A DNA stretch of 64,000 nt, taken from Paenibacillus sp. BIC5C1 (lineage in GTDB: Bacteria > Bacillota > Bacilli > Paenibacillales > Paenibacillaceae). This document shows positions 8,739 to 18,188 of this stretch, in pieces (the stretch's first letter is position 1; every line of letters starts with the position of its first letter). The stretch covers positions 6,882,001 to 6,946,000 of the forward strand of contig NZ_CP135922.1 in assembly GCF_032399705.1 (NCBI RefSeq). The letters are read 5' to 3'. A program made the position numbers and the translations under genes. The notes under the pieces were generated by a model, which worked only from the letters and a program-made list of their open reading frames with translations, did not search any database and had not been told where the DNA came from.

Positions 8739-10118
8739 TTATTTCACGCGATCCAATTCTTTTTGGGCCTTTTCTTTGGCTTCTTTCAGCGCTTGTGCTG
8801 CTGGAATGTTATTAATCTGTACCTGATCTGCTGCATCCTTCAGCGCAGCATTGATTTTGCCTCCAGTCGGGTCCTGGAACGGAGCCGAAGCATGGGAGGC
8901 CTGCTGCAATGGAACCTTGATTTGCGGGTTCTCTTCACTGAATGTTTTGAAAGCAGGATCTTCTTGAGCAGATTGACGAACTGCAATGTAACCTGTGTTC
9001 ATGGACCAAGCTGCTGTATTCGCTGTTTCCGAGAAATACGTCAGCCATTTATAAGCTGCTTGCTGCTGTTCCGGACTTGCTTCGGCCGGGATACCTGCCA
9101 TGATCGCACTCGCCACAGGCTTGCCTTGGCCTACACCTTCCCAACCCGGTTGTTCCATGGCTGCAACGATGCTGAAATCCAGATCTCCCTGGTCACCGCT
9201 GGAACCGGTATATCCGGCTGCTTTATTTTTCATAACATCATCAATCGTTTTGTACCAGTACTCCCAGCCTTGGCCGCCAAAATGAATACCCATGGTCTTG
9301 TCCTCATTAATCCACTTGCGGAACAGCTCCCACGTCTCTACCCATTCCGGTGAATCAATCGTTACAGTCTTGCCGTCATCACTCAGAATTTTCCCGCCTT
9401 TGCCAAGCACGGCGTCAATCATGTTATCGCTACCCCACATTGGCTCCCACCCGTAGAAGGTTGTCTTGCCATTCTCCTGCTTGCTCATCTTCGCTGCCGC
9501 TTCAGCAAGTGCCTCCCATGTCGTCAGAGTGGCTGGATCGATATTATTCTCTTTTAGAGCATCCATACGGTAATACATGATCTGAGTTGTTCCGTACATC
9601 GGTAAGAAATACTGCTTCCCATCTACTTTTCCCTGCTCCAGGAAGGTCTGCACGTAATCTTCCTTGTTAAAGCCCTGATCGGCAGCGGTCAGCTCATCCA
9701 AGGATGCATAGTACCCTTTGCGCGCCCAGTCGATATTGGAGCTTAGTACAGCGGCGGGTACTTTTTTCGAGGCAATGGCAGCCTGGAGTTTTTGTTCGGT
9801 TTCCGTGTAATCTGCTTGTACAATTCCTTTCACAACAACTTCGCTCTGGGATGCATTGAAGGCATCAATCGTCTTCTTCATGTTATCTCCCAGGTTGCCA
9901 CCCAGACCATACCAGAACTCAATCTCGACAGGACTGCTTGATGCAGAATCAGCTCCATTCGCAGCAGCTGCATCTGAACCCGTGCCTGTACCGCTATCAG
10001 CTGAGGAACCACATGCGGTGATCAGGGCGAAACTCGCAGCCAGTACCAGCGACATGCCCCCTCTCCACCTGAGCTTTAATTTGTTCCGCCATTTCATACT
10101 CGCTTGACTCAATTTCAT
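8739..10118 (-). CDS. ugpB: ABC transporter solute-binding lipoprotein, UgpB-like
   Basis: A 459-residue family 1 solute-binding protein. The N-terminus has a positively charged stretch, a hydrophobic core and a lipobox (ALITAC) with the lipidated cysteine near residue 36. The mature part starts VEIEFWYGLGGNLGDNMKK and has the UgpB-like GYIAVRQSA and PLQQASHASAPFQDP near the end. AGGAGG lies about 7 bases before the ATG. It follows the two permease genes, and no ATPase is encoded nearby, as is common for Firmicute sugar importers sharing an MsmX-type ATPase. The ligand could be glycerol-3-phosphate, a glycerophosphodiester or a sugar. Confidence 0.85.
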   Translation of the reverse strand: MKLSQASMKWRNKLKLRWRGGMSLVLAASFALITACGSSADSGTGTGSDAAAANGADSASSSPVEIEFWYGLGGNLGDNMKKTIDAFNASQSEVVVKGIVQADYTETEQKLQAAIASKKVPAAVLSSNIDWARKGYYASLDELTAADQGFNKEDYVQTFLEQGKVDGKQYFLPMYGTTQIMYYRMDALKENNIDPATLTTWEALAEAAAKMSKQENGKTTFYGWEPMWGSDNMIDAVLGKGGKILSDDGKTVTIDSPEWVETWELFRKWINEDKTMGIHFGGQGWEYWYKTIDDVMKNKAAGYTGSSGDQGDLDFSIVAAMEQPGWEGVGQGKPVASAIMAGIPAEASPEQQQAAYKWLTYFSETANTAAWSMNTGYIAVRQSAQEDPAFKTFSEENPQIKVPLQQASHASAPFQDPTGGKINAALKDAADQVQINNIPAAQALKEAKEKAQKELDRVK

Positions 10119-10152
10119 TTTGATTCCTCCTATATAAAGTATGTTGTGAAAA

Positions 10153-11067
10153 TCAGTTCTTGTTCACGCCGGCAGTAATATTCACACTCTGCATGATCGT
10201 TTTCTGGGTAAACAGGAAAAGGATCAGCAGCGGTGCGATGGTAAAGGCACTGGCAGCCATGATCTGCGGCCATGCCAGACCGTAGGCTCCACCCTCCACG
10301 AAAAAGCTGCGCAGACCTGCGGATACCAATTGCAGATTCGGGTCTTTGGTAATGAGCATCGGCCAGAAATAGTTGTTGTACTGGTCAATGAACGTAATCA
10401 ACACCATCACGGCAAACGACGAGCGAACCAGCGGCGTCATAATGGTCCACAGAATGCGGAAGTGCGACGCCCCATCCAATTGTCCAGCTTCCACCAGTTC
10501 GTGAGACACCTGCATAAATGCCTGACGGATCAGGAAAATGGAGAACACACTGACACAGTTGGACACAATCAGTCCGGTATAGGAGTCCAGTAATTTAAGT
10601 TCGCTGAGCACCAAATAACTGGGCAAATAAACGGCGGTACTCGGAATCATGTAGCCTACCAGAATCAGTCCGGTGAGTACCCCTTTTATACGAAAGCGCA
10701 TATGGGTGAGTGCATAGGCCATCATGCTGGAGTTAATGACCTGAATCAGACAGATCGCAGCCGCTACCCCTGTACTATTCAGAATGTAACGGGCAAATGG
10801 AGCAGCTTGCCACGCATCCACATAATTGTTCCAACGGAACGTTTCGGGCCAGAAGGTTGGCGGGAACTGCCAGATCTCGTCATTGGTTTTGAAACCGCTA
10901 ATGACCATCCAGTAGAACGGAAATGCCATCGTCAGACTCACCAGCGCAAGCAGCAGATAGCGAAGTGCGGTAGCAAATCCTTTTCCCGTACGAGGGACCT
11001 TCCGTTTCTGCACTTCTTCACGACTATTATCTTTTCTAGTTTGGTTGGTTAAAGTGGTCATGTTCAT
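10153..11067 (-). CDS. ugpE: ABC sugar/glycerophosphate permease, UgpE-like
   Basis: A 304-residue inner-membrane protein with about six membrane segments and the MalG/UgpE family EAA loop (LVEAGQLDGASHFRILWTIM) that contacts the ATPase. The first membrane helix is YLLLALVSLTMAFPFYWMVI. The start overlaps the stop of the ugpA-like gene (TAATG), so translation is coupled. A charged N-terminal tail of about 30 residues precedes helix 1. Confidence 0.88.
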   Translation of the reverse strand: MNMTTLTNQTRKDNSREEVQKRKVPRTGKGFATALRYLLLALVSLTMAFPFYWMVISGFKTNDEIWQFPPTFWPETFRWNNYVDAWQAAPFARYILNSTGVAAAICLIQVINSSMMAYALTHMRFRIKGVLTGLILVGYMIPSTAVYLPSYLVLSELKLLDSYTGLIVSNCVSVFSIFLIRQAFMQVSHELVEAGQLDGASHFRILWTIMTPLVRSSFAVMVLITFIDQYNNYFWPMLITKDPNLQLVSAGLRSFFVEGGAYGLAWPQIMAASAFTIAPLLILFLFTQKTIMQSVNITAGVNKN

Positions 11068-11942
11068 TAGTAATGCACCAGGCGTCGGCCGAGCAGGAAG
11101 GATACTCCTGACAGCAGAACGCAGATCAGAATAATAACGACGGCGATGGAGGAAGCCTCGCCCACATTGAAGGACTCAAATGCAGATTGATAATACATGT
11201 AAAGAAGTGTTCTTGTTGATCCAGCTGGTCCTCCTTGCGTCATCACGTTGATCTGGTCATAAGCCTGCAGCGACTGGATCGTCAGGATGATGGACAGGAA
11301 AAACGTGGTGGGTGAAATCAACGGCAGTGTAATGCTTCGGAACTTGTCCCAGCTGCCTGCCCCATCAATCGATGCCGCTTCAAGCAGATCGGATGGCAGG
11401 TTACGCAATGCGACCAGGTAGAATACCATGGACCAGCCAATTGATTTCCACAGCGTGACGATGAGCACAGCTACCAATGCCCAGTTCTGATCTTTCAGCC
11501 AGCCTATCGGGGATATGCCGACCCAGCCAAGCAACAGGTTGGCCAGCCCCACTTCAGGTTCGAAAATCCAGGACCACGCAATGGAGACTGCGACAGTCGG
11601 GGTCACCCAAGGGGAGAACAGCAGCGTCCGGAACAGGCCGGAGGACTTAATCTTGCTGTTCATGAGCATGGCCAGCGCCAATCCACCCACAATCGTGGGC
11701 ACTACACTTCCAAGACCGAACAACAGCGTAACTTTTAATGAACGGTAAAATTCAGAATTGGTTAGCAGATAGCTGTAGTTATCCAAACCGACGAATAATT
11801 TGTCAGGACTCATGAAGTCCCAATCCGTAAAACTCAGATATACAATGTATCCCAAAGGCCCAAGCCAGAAAATGAGTAATGGGATAAGGGCAGGAAGGGT
11901 GAAGAGAACCGCTTCTGTCTCCCTCCATAATTTCACACGCAA
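11067..11942 (-). CDS. ugpA: ABC sugar/glycerophosphate permease, UgpA-like
   Basis: About 291 residues, six membrane segments, with the EAA loop LLEAASIDGAGSWDKFRSIT. The start chosen is TTG at 11940-11942, as AGGAG lies eight bases upstream; a GTG at 11951 abuts that site too closely. It is the first gene of the importer operon and diverges from the GbsR-like regulator at 12143. Confidence 0.87.
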   Translation of the reverse strand: MRVKLWRETEAVLFTLPALIPLLIFWLGPLGYIVYLSFTDWDFMSPDKLFVGLDNYSYLLTNSEFYRSLKVTLLFGLGSVVPTIVGGLALAMLMNSKIKSSGLFRTLLFSPWVTPTVAVSIAWSWIFEPEVGLANLLLGWVGISPIGWLKDQNWALVAVLIVTLWKSIGWSMVFYLVALRNLPSDLLEAASIDGAGSWDKFRSITLPLISPTTFFLSIILTIQSLQAYDQINVMTQGGPAGSTRTLLYMYYQSAFESFNVGEASSIAVVIILICVLLSGVSFLLGRRLVHY

Positions 11943-12032
11943 TTTGCACACTCCTAATCGTCCAAATTTTATTTAATTTCTCTAAAAATCACGCCTTAAA
12001 ACTCCCTTTAATCTCTTCTGTACAAAAATGAT

Positions 12033-12043
12033 TGTATAATACA
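12033..12043. promoter_or_regulatory. Possible operator in the ugp/gbsR divergent region
   Basis: The short palindrome TGTATAATACA lies midway in the 200-base region between the divergent importer operon and the GbsR-like gene. On the minus strand it overlaps a TATACA-like -10. It is AT-rich and short, so chance is possible. Confidence 0.3.
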
Positions 12044-12142
12044 TTTGAAAAAACTAATTCCGGGTTATGTTAAAATAACGCGAGGTCATGTAAAATATGA
12101 AAAGGAAACAGGGAGTCCCATCCATATACTAGAGGTGAGATT

Positions 12143-12709
12143 GTGGGAAAAGAAGCTGCCGAGGACCAGAACCATTCGTCGTTGTCCTATCGGCCCGAGC
12201 TGAGGGAGAAAGTCATTGACGCCATTGCCAATACCATGGATCTGTATGGAGTCAATCATTCATTTGGTCAACTGTATGGCATTATGTATTTTGAGGATCG
12301 CCCGATGACGCTGGAAGAGATGAAAACGTCCATGAACATGAGCAAAAGTAATATGAGTTATGCTGTACGTTCGCTTACCGAATCTCAGATGATCTATAAA
12401 TTGGAGGAAAAGCGGGAACGCCAGGATCAATATCTGGCGGAAACCAACTTTTTCCGTACGTTTCAAAACTTCTTCGGGGCCAAGCTTCAACGGGAAATCG
12501 ACGTGATGCAGGAAAGCCTTCGGGAGGTGATTCCGCAGTTATCGGAGATTATTCTTGCCAGAACAACTCCTCCGGAAGAACGGGAAGACGCATTGCGAGA
12601 TTTGCATAAACTTCAGCATGCCGGGCAGTATTATGATTGGTTGCAGGGATTTGTAGACCAACTGCGGGATGGTGTTTTTTACAAAGATGCCCCACATGAA
12701 AGTGATTAA
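12143..12709 (+). CDS. gbsR: GbsR/MarR-family transcriptional regulator
   Basis: A 188-residue protein starting at GTG, with GAGGTGA about 5 bases upstream. A winged helix spans about residues 35-95 (QLYGIMYFEDRPMTLEEMK, SMNMSKSNMSYAVRSL), followed by a helical C-terminus as in GbsR. Bacillus GbsR represses choline uptake and glycine betaine synthesis genes and is relieved by choline. Here the divergent neighbour is a ugp-type importer, so the regulator may respond to choline or a related solute released from a phosphodiester. Family placement is firm; the symbol implies resemblance rather than proven function. Confidence 0.8.
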   Translation: MGKEAAEDQNHSSLSYRPELREKVIDAIANTMDLYGVNHSFGQLYGIMYFEDRPMTLEEMKTSMNMSKSNMSYAVRSLTESQMIYKLEEKRERQDQYLAETNFFRTFQNFFGAKLQREIDVMQESLREVIPQLSEIILARTTPPEEREDALRDLHKLQHAGQYYDWLQGFVDQLRDGVFYKDAPHESD

Positions 12710-12827
12710 ACACGCTAAGGAATCATATACGCTTTATTATGAATAGCATTCACTCCGTCCGTTAAACTAAAAAAAGTCAGCTCAACAACGCCGATGGTTG
12801 CAGGACTTGTACTGGCTTTCAATAATT

Positions 12828-12872
12828 AAAAGAGGAGCCCCACCATTCTTTCATGGTTGGGGCTCCCCTTTT
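12828..12872. terminator. Bidirectional terminator
   Basis: An AGGAGCCCCACC arm pairs with GGTTGGGGCTCCCC, flanked by A and T runs, between the convergent gbsR-like and SLH-protein genes. Confidence 0.88.
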
Positions 12873-12887
12873 ATAAATATGGTTATC

Positions 12888-15800
12888 TTATTTCTGTGCC
12901 GCAGCCTCAATGTCTGCATAAGCCCAGTGTGTTGCAGGTACGTCTGTAAAAGATGGCGTAGTTACACCTGTTACCGGCGTCCGTTTGAACAGTACGTTTA
13001 ATACTTTCACCGCTTCAGCGCGGGTCAGTTTGCTGTCCGGTTTAAATGTACCATCGTTATACCCTGTCATCAGGCCAGCCGATTGTACGTAGGCAATCGC
13101 ATCGGAAGCCCAAAGGTTAGCAGACACATCTGTGAATCCAGCACCATCCGTTGCTTGCGATGTGCTGCTTGTTGCATCTGCGCTTTGTTGCTGCATCCAG
13201 CGGTACGCAATGGTCGCCATTTGTGCACGTGTAATTGAACCCTCTGGCGCAAATTGAGTGGCGTTCATACCGTTCATGATACCTGCGGATTGCGCTTTTT
13301 CAATATCACTCGCTGCCCAATGGGTTGCAGATACATCGGCGTAGTTTACAACGTTCGCAGATGCAGTTCCCGCATCATCAGACAGATTACGAGCCAGCAT
13401 TGCTGCCATTTGCGCACGGGTTACGAATGCATCCGGGCGGAAATCAGCACCAAATCCGTTGATATACGGGTTGTGCGAGCCTTTGGAAGCTTTCAGTCCA
13501 TCCACCACAACGAGCGTGAACGTGCTGAATTTGTTAACTGTAAATTCGATACCTTCACTGGAATCGCTGAGACTCACCAGTTTGCCTTGAATCAACTCTT
13601 TCGTACCGTCACTGTGTTCAATGTACACAGCCAGGTTGTCCAAAGCTTGTTGGCGGGCAGCAGGGTCAGTTGGCAGACTGTCGCGCAGCGGCAATGTCAG
13701 TGTTACTTCATGGCTTTGCATATTTGTTTCGATTTCTACTGGACGAGCCAGTACTTTCACGTTTGAATTTGGAGTAATCTGTTGAATCAATCGCTCTTTC
13801 TTCGCACGCTCTTCCACATCCTTACGCTCGGATTCCTTTTTCAACGGAACGACGCGGAAGTACAGATCTTGGTCAAATCCGGCAATCGACTTCGTTGGAA
13901 CCGAGATAATAGCGTTCTCTGTGGAAATCTCAAGATTAAGCCCACCATCATTCAGCTGTTTCACCGCTGCTTTTGGCAGTTCAATGCGTGTCTCAGACAC
14001 AGCATCTTTGGCGTCAGGGATGACAATGCGTGCCGTGTTCATGTTCAATTGCTTCGCTTTTTCCACCGATTCCTTAGCAATCGCCTCAGACATTTTCACG
14101 AGGTCCTTGATCGTGCCGTCTGCCTCGGTTGTACGTGTAATTGGCGTTTTAGTAAGGTTGGTGCCATTCGCTCCGTTCACGTCCACGACGATTTGTTCCT
14201 GCTTGGTCGTCGGTGTAGTCGTTGCAGGTGTAGTCACTGACGATCCATCACCTGTGCTTGAGCCAGGGTTGGTCGAACCATTGCCGTTATTGCTATCGCC
14301 ATTTGCCGTGAAGACAATCTTCACCGCACGTCCTGGCAATAAGTCACTGATGGCTTTGTAACGAACCCATACCGTTTTGTCACCACTAAAATCAAATTTC
14401 TGAATAGAAGCAACATCAATCCAGGTCTGTTTGCCATTGAGGGAAATCTCCATCGTGTCATTCAAGCCCGTTATGGTGTTGGTGATATCATTTCCCGTTA
14501 CATTAGGAGCCGTAAAGAATCGGTTGAAGACATACTGTAGATTCCCAACATCCTCGTAGCGGTCTTGTTCATTAAGCACCCATTCGGCCAGTTCTTTTCG
14601 GCCTTCCGTGCTGAGTTCAGCTCTTTTGGACAAATCAAGGGCACCTGTGCGTCTAAATTTATAGTTATCGAAGAATGCTTCCCCTGCAATCCATTCGTTC
14701 ATGGCATGATCAAGCCACTCATCCATTAGCGGAATAGAAGTAGCATTCTCAAAGGATTCCAAATGCATAGAAAAGAGACTCAGTACAATCTCCGGATTAA
14801 CAATATTCCCTTTAAATTCTCCTTCCAACCTTTCAAAAGCCACCTGATGCAAGTATTTATAAGCAAAAACACCTTTATCTACTTGGCTACGGTCCAAATG
14901 TTGTTGCCCCAGGCTGCGCAGCACATATGTTTGTTGGTCATTAAAATAATCGGGTCCATCCACCAACTTTTGTGCAAATAAATCCAGTTTGTTTTTAAGA
15001 ACGTCGAATTCCTTCTGCCCCCAGATGGATTGTGCCAGAACAGCGAGTTCAATCATATATTGAACCTGATCTTTATTTCTATAATCGTTCTTCACATAAT
15101 CAATCAGGAAACCAGCAATGAATTTCTTAACTTGCAAGGATTCATAGTATCCATTCGGTAAATTAATTTCCAGATCAGGATTTTCCACGGCCAGAATCAT
15201 ACCATCAATATCGTTGCTACTCTTTGCAGCATTTACAGCAGCCAACGCATCAATTTCATTACCAGGGAAAAATTCGTTAAATGTAGTCTGAATGGATTCA
15301 AAACTTGCATATCCATTAGTCGGTCTTTCAGTAAGCATATGATCAGCCAACTGTTCCTGCTCTTCTGGTGTCAAGTTATTCCATTTACTGATATTCAAAG
15401 GGAAGCTTCCAAGTGGAGTTTCCGGGTCATTGGAGTTATACGACTCAATATCTGACTGAATGTCAAACATCTTTTGCAACACTTCCAACATGTCTTCTGA
15501 TGTTTCTACCTTATTTATATAAGGGGTATCGTCCAGAGCTGATTCTGTGTAATCCAGTATATCCGAGATCTTAAGGTTTCTTGTGAGTTTACGCTCATAT
15601 ATAAATGCGGTCATACGTCTTTCAACTGCGGAGGAATTGAAATAAAAGCGAATGTGCTCATAGTATGGATCATTAGCTTCCATATCATTGAAATATTGAA
15701 TTCGCTGGTCTTGTTTATTGAAAAATTCATCAAGGATTTCTCTGGAGTCTGCTCCTCCAATTTTGCGAGGAAGTTCTAAAGTCTGTAGAGCCAACTGTAC

Positions 15801-16919
15801 CAAATATTGAACTTGTTCCTTATTTTCAAACCCATCAGATGTCGGTGGACTTGCATACAGCAGCATGTATACTGCGATGTCAAACTGATCATCCTCAGAC
15901 AACATGTTGAAATCAGGCTCAGCTACCAATTGCTTATGACGAAGCAACTCCAACACTGCCGGGATAAAGTTGGCGTTCTCTCCTTGCTGATTTCTTTTCT
16001 TATAATCGTTCAATTGGCTTAATAGAGCTTCACTATCCGGTTCAAAGAACGCATCAAAGGCTGCCTGAACTTCCGATACCGTTTCATAACCGTTTTGCGG
16101 CTTGTGATCAATCATCCATTGAGCCAGTTCAGATTTCTTGGTTGTATCATTTTCAATTGTGGACATTTTCTCCATATCAAAAACAAAAGGTTGAATATCA
16201 GGATTTTGCTTGAAATCTATATGTGGCTGAATAAATCCGTAAATTTCATAAAGTTTATCAAGTGATTCTCCCATACTTAATGTATCTATTGCTTTATTTA
16301 TTTCTCTATAACCAGATATTTTTGAGACCATAAATTCGAGCTGACTATTAAAGTACGTTGGAAAAGAAAAGTCTTTAAATGTAATATTATAAAACAATAT
16401 GTCACTCACAAACATTTTCAGATCTGCACCCGTTAAACTTGTATAATCATTTCCAGCTTGTACCCACTCAGTTTTTCCTACATTTGGGAAATAGGTATAC
16501 CATTCTGCTAGCAGGCTATAAACTAGAGTGATGTTTTCCTGCAATGTGCTCGTCTCAATCTGCTTTGGAAGTTTGATGAGTTGGTACACTAAATCAAATA
16601 CGTACTTGATTTGATTGTCGTTCTCATATGAGAATTCGAGTGGAAGCAGCATCACCATACCTCTGGCAATTTCATATTTTTGAATATCATTGAATGCTAC
16701 ATAATCTTCCGGTAGTGGAAACAAATTTTGTTGTTCAAGTAAATTTTGAACATTAGCCATTGTAACCTCTGCATCTGATTCAATATACGACTCTCTCTCC
16801 ATATTTAGCTGCTGAAAGAGGGTAGGAGCTGGACCCGCACTTGCAACCCCTCCCACACTAACTACCTGTAATATCAAAACCACAGCTAATAAACAACTTA
16901 TAAGCTTCTTGTAATACAT
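12888..16919 (-). CDS. Large SLH-domain surface protein with threefold repeat
   Basis: A 1343-residue secreted protein. Signal peptide at about 1-28 (LLAVVLILQVVSVGGVASA). Residues about 60-830 contain three related units of roughly 260 residues: each has an NKDQVQYMIELAV-like segment and ends in a LAEWML...NGYESVESVQTAFNEFF-like segment. A Ser/Thr/Gly-rich linker (about 880-920) leads to a beta-rich region, then three SLH motifs (about 1145-1343) that bind secondary cell-wall polymer. The last SLH motif ends abruptly at AAAQK. The repeat unit is not one I recognise. The protein should be anchored on the cell wall; a structural or binding role is likely. Confidence 0.85.
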   Translation of the reverse strand: MYYKKLISCLLAVVLILQVVSVGGVASAGPAPTLFQQLNMERESYIESDAEVTMANVQNLLEQQNLFPLPEDYVAFNDIQKYEIARGMVMLLPLEFSYENDNQIKYVFDLVYQLIKLPKQIETSTLQENITLVYSLLAEWYTYFPNVGKTEWVQAGNDYTSLTGADLKMFVSDILFYNITFKDFSFPTYFNSQLEFMVSKISGYREINKAIDTLSMGESLDKLYEIYGFIQPHIDFKQNPDIQPFVFDMEKMSTIENDTTKKSELAQWMIDHKPQNGYETVSEVQAAFDAFFEPDSEALLSQLNDYKKRNQQGENANFIPAVLELLRHKQLVAEPDFNMLSEDDQFDIAVYMLLYASPPTSDGFENKEQVQYLVQLALQTLELPRKIGGADSREILDEFFNKQDQRIQYFNDMEANDPYYEHIRFYFNSSAVERRMTAFIYERKLTRNLKISDILDYTESALDDTPYINKVETSEDMLEVLQKMFDIQSDIESYNSNDPETPLGSFPLNISKWNNLTPEEQEQLADHMLTERPTNGYASFESIQTTFNEFFPGNEIDALAAVNAAKSSNDIDGMILAVENPDLEINLPNGYYESLQVKKFIAGFLIDYVKNDYRNKDQVQYMIELAVLAQSIWGQKEFDVLKNKLDLFAQKLVDGPDYFNDQQTYVLRSLGQQHLDRSQVDKGVFAYKYLHQVAFERLEGEFKGNIVNPEIVLSLFSMHLESFENATSIPLMDEWLDHAMNEWIAGEAFFDNYKFRRTGALDLSKRAELSTEGRKELAEWVLNEQDRYEDVGNLQYVFNRFFTAPNVTGNDITNTITGLNDTMEISLNGKQTWIDVASIQKFDFSGDKTVWVRYKAISDLLPGRAVKIVFTANGDSNNGNGSTNPGSSTGDGSSVTTPATTTPTTKQEQIVVDVNGANGTNLTKTPITRTTEADGTIKDLVKMSEAIAKESVEKAKQLNMNTARIVIPDAKDAVSETRIELPKAAVKQLNDGGLNLEISTENAIISVPTKSIAGFDQDLYFRVVPLKKESERKDVEERAKKERLIQQITPNSNVKVLARPVEIETNMQSHEVTLTLPLRDSLPTDPAARQQALDNLAVYIEHSDGTKELIQGKLVSLSDSSEGIEFTVNKFSTFTLVVVDGLKASKGSHNPYINGFGADFRPDAFVTRAQMAAMLARNLSDDAGTASANVVNYADVSATHWAASDIEKAQSAGIMNGMNATQFAPEGSITRAQMATIAYRWMQQQSADATSSTSQATDGAGFTDVSANLWASDAIAYVQSAGLMTGYNDGTFKPDSKLTRAEAVKVLNVLFKRTPVTGVTTPSFTDVPATHWAYADIEAAAQK

Positions 16920-17040
16920 TTAACGTTGTCCTCCTTGTCTCATGTTTTTTAGGCTTCATGTCTAATCGCCTATCAATCTAGGTCTAGTGTAGTACGCAAC
17001 TCTGAACGGATTCTGAACATTCACTCCAATAAACGGAAAA

Positions 17041-17075
17041 AAATCCGGCCAGTAGGTGAAAAACAGGCCGGATTT
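17041..17075 (-). terminator. Terminator of the SDR gene
   Basis: Ten-base arms AAATCCGGCC and GGCCGGATTT (17041-17050, 17066-17075) are followed on the minus strand by seven T. The 290-base gap 16920-17209 holds nothing else evident. Confidence 0.8.
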
Positions 17076-17209
17076 CAAATATTTTTCGTCATTATTCATC
17101 ATTTTTATTTCTGCATTTAATTATAGAGTCCTAAATTTCATAAATTTAAGAGGGTTCTCAAGCCCCTGTACACATACACCGCTCCTTGCACAACAAACAA
17201 GTAGGCGCA

Positions 17210-17953
17210 TCAAATCATCGTATATCCACCATCCACAAACAATGTGCTTCCTGTCGTAAATGTATTTGTCATGAGATACGTAACCGTATGCGCAATCTCC
17301 TCATTGTAGCCCACACGCTTGAGCACAGACAGCTTCTCATAGTCTTTGAAATGTTCGCCGCGAGGTGTACCCTCCTGCCCCTCTCGCCAGATGGTTCCGG
17401 GGGATACGACATTCACACGAACAGGCGCCAGCTCCACTGCAAGTGCTTTTCCCAGACTTTCAATTGCCCCGTTACATGCAGCGTAAGAGGCACCGCCATC
17501 CAGCGGGCGCTGACTGAATCCGCCCGACATTAACGTGATCGAACCCGAATCCGATAGATATGCAGCAGCATATTTGGCAGCAAAATATTGAGGCCAGAAC
17601 TTGCCCTTGAAGCAGCTTTCGGCCGTCTCCCGATCTGAAGTTAACGGACCACGAGTGTATGCAGCTCCAGGGGTGAACAGGTGATCGAATGCGCCAACCT
17701 GATTGAAAAATTGTTCGATTTGCTGTTCATCCTGGTTATCCAACACATAAACTTCGATGGACACCTCGCCAATCTTATCTTTGCCTCCGACATGAGCAAT
17801 CTGCTTCCTCGCTTCCTCTAGCCTGGTCTCCGATCGTCCCGCGATAACCACATGTGCGCCAGCCTCAGCAGCCTGCACAGCTGTTGCAAGTCCAATTCCA
17901 GAGCTTCCTCCGATAATCACGACACGTTTATTCTCCAGTGTAAATGGACTCAT
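17210..17953 (-). CDS. SDR-family oxidoreductase with altered active site
   Basis: A 247-residue Rossmann protein. The NAD(P)-binding motif is VVIIGGSSGIGLATA; a distal VVSPGTIWRE and a C-terminal FVDGGYTMI are also typical. The active-site serine is in ITLMSGGFSQRP, but the usual YxxxK reads SYAACNGAIESL, so asparagine replaces the catalytic lysine. Relatives with this YxxxN pattern exist, so activity may differ from classical SDRs. The ATG at 17953 has AGAGGAAG seven bases upstream. It diverges from an HxlR regulator that probably controls it. Confidence 0.88.
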   Translation of the reverse strand: MSPFTLENKRVVIIGGSSGIGLATAVQAAEAGAHVVIAGRSETRLEEARKQIAHVGGKDKIGEVSIEVYVLDNQDEQQIEQFFNQVGAFDHLFTPGAAYTRGPLTSDRETAESCFKGKFWPQYFAAKYAAAYLSDSGSITLMSGGFSQRPLDGGASYAACNGAIESLGKALAVELAPVRVNVVSPGTIWREGQEGTPRGEHFKDYEKLSVLKRVGYNEEIAHTVTYLMTNTFTTGSTLFVDGGYTMI

Positions 17954-18049
17954 TCTGCATCTTCCTCTCATAGCGCCAGAACTTTCGTTGTACCAGCGTT
18001 TTGTTCATTATTATTGAAATCAACAACGCTGAACAGTACGCAATTGGAT

Positions 18050-18073
18050 CGTACCAGGTACGAAAATTCGTAC
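18050..18073. promoter_or_regulatory. Candidate HxlR operator
   Basis: Two overlapping inverted repeats lie in the SDR/HxlR divergent region: CGTACC-A-GGTACG (18050-18062) and GTACGAA-AA-TTCGTAC (18058-18073). The spacing and symmetry suit a dimeric winged-helix regulator acting on both genes. Confidence 0.6.
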
Positions 18074-18188
18074 TATTGGAACCAGATGACACAGTTATTA
18101 CTGCCCAATTCACACAGACAAAACAAGCGGAAAGTGAAAAAATCAGGTATGATGAAGTTATATAGTTGTTTAATTCGAGGTGAATACT

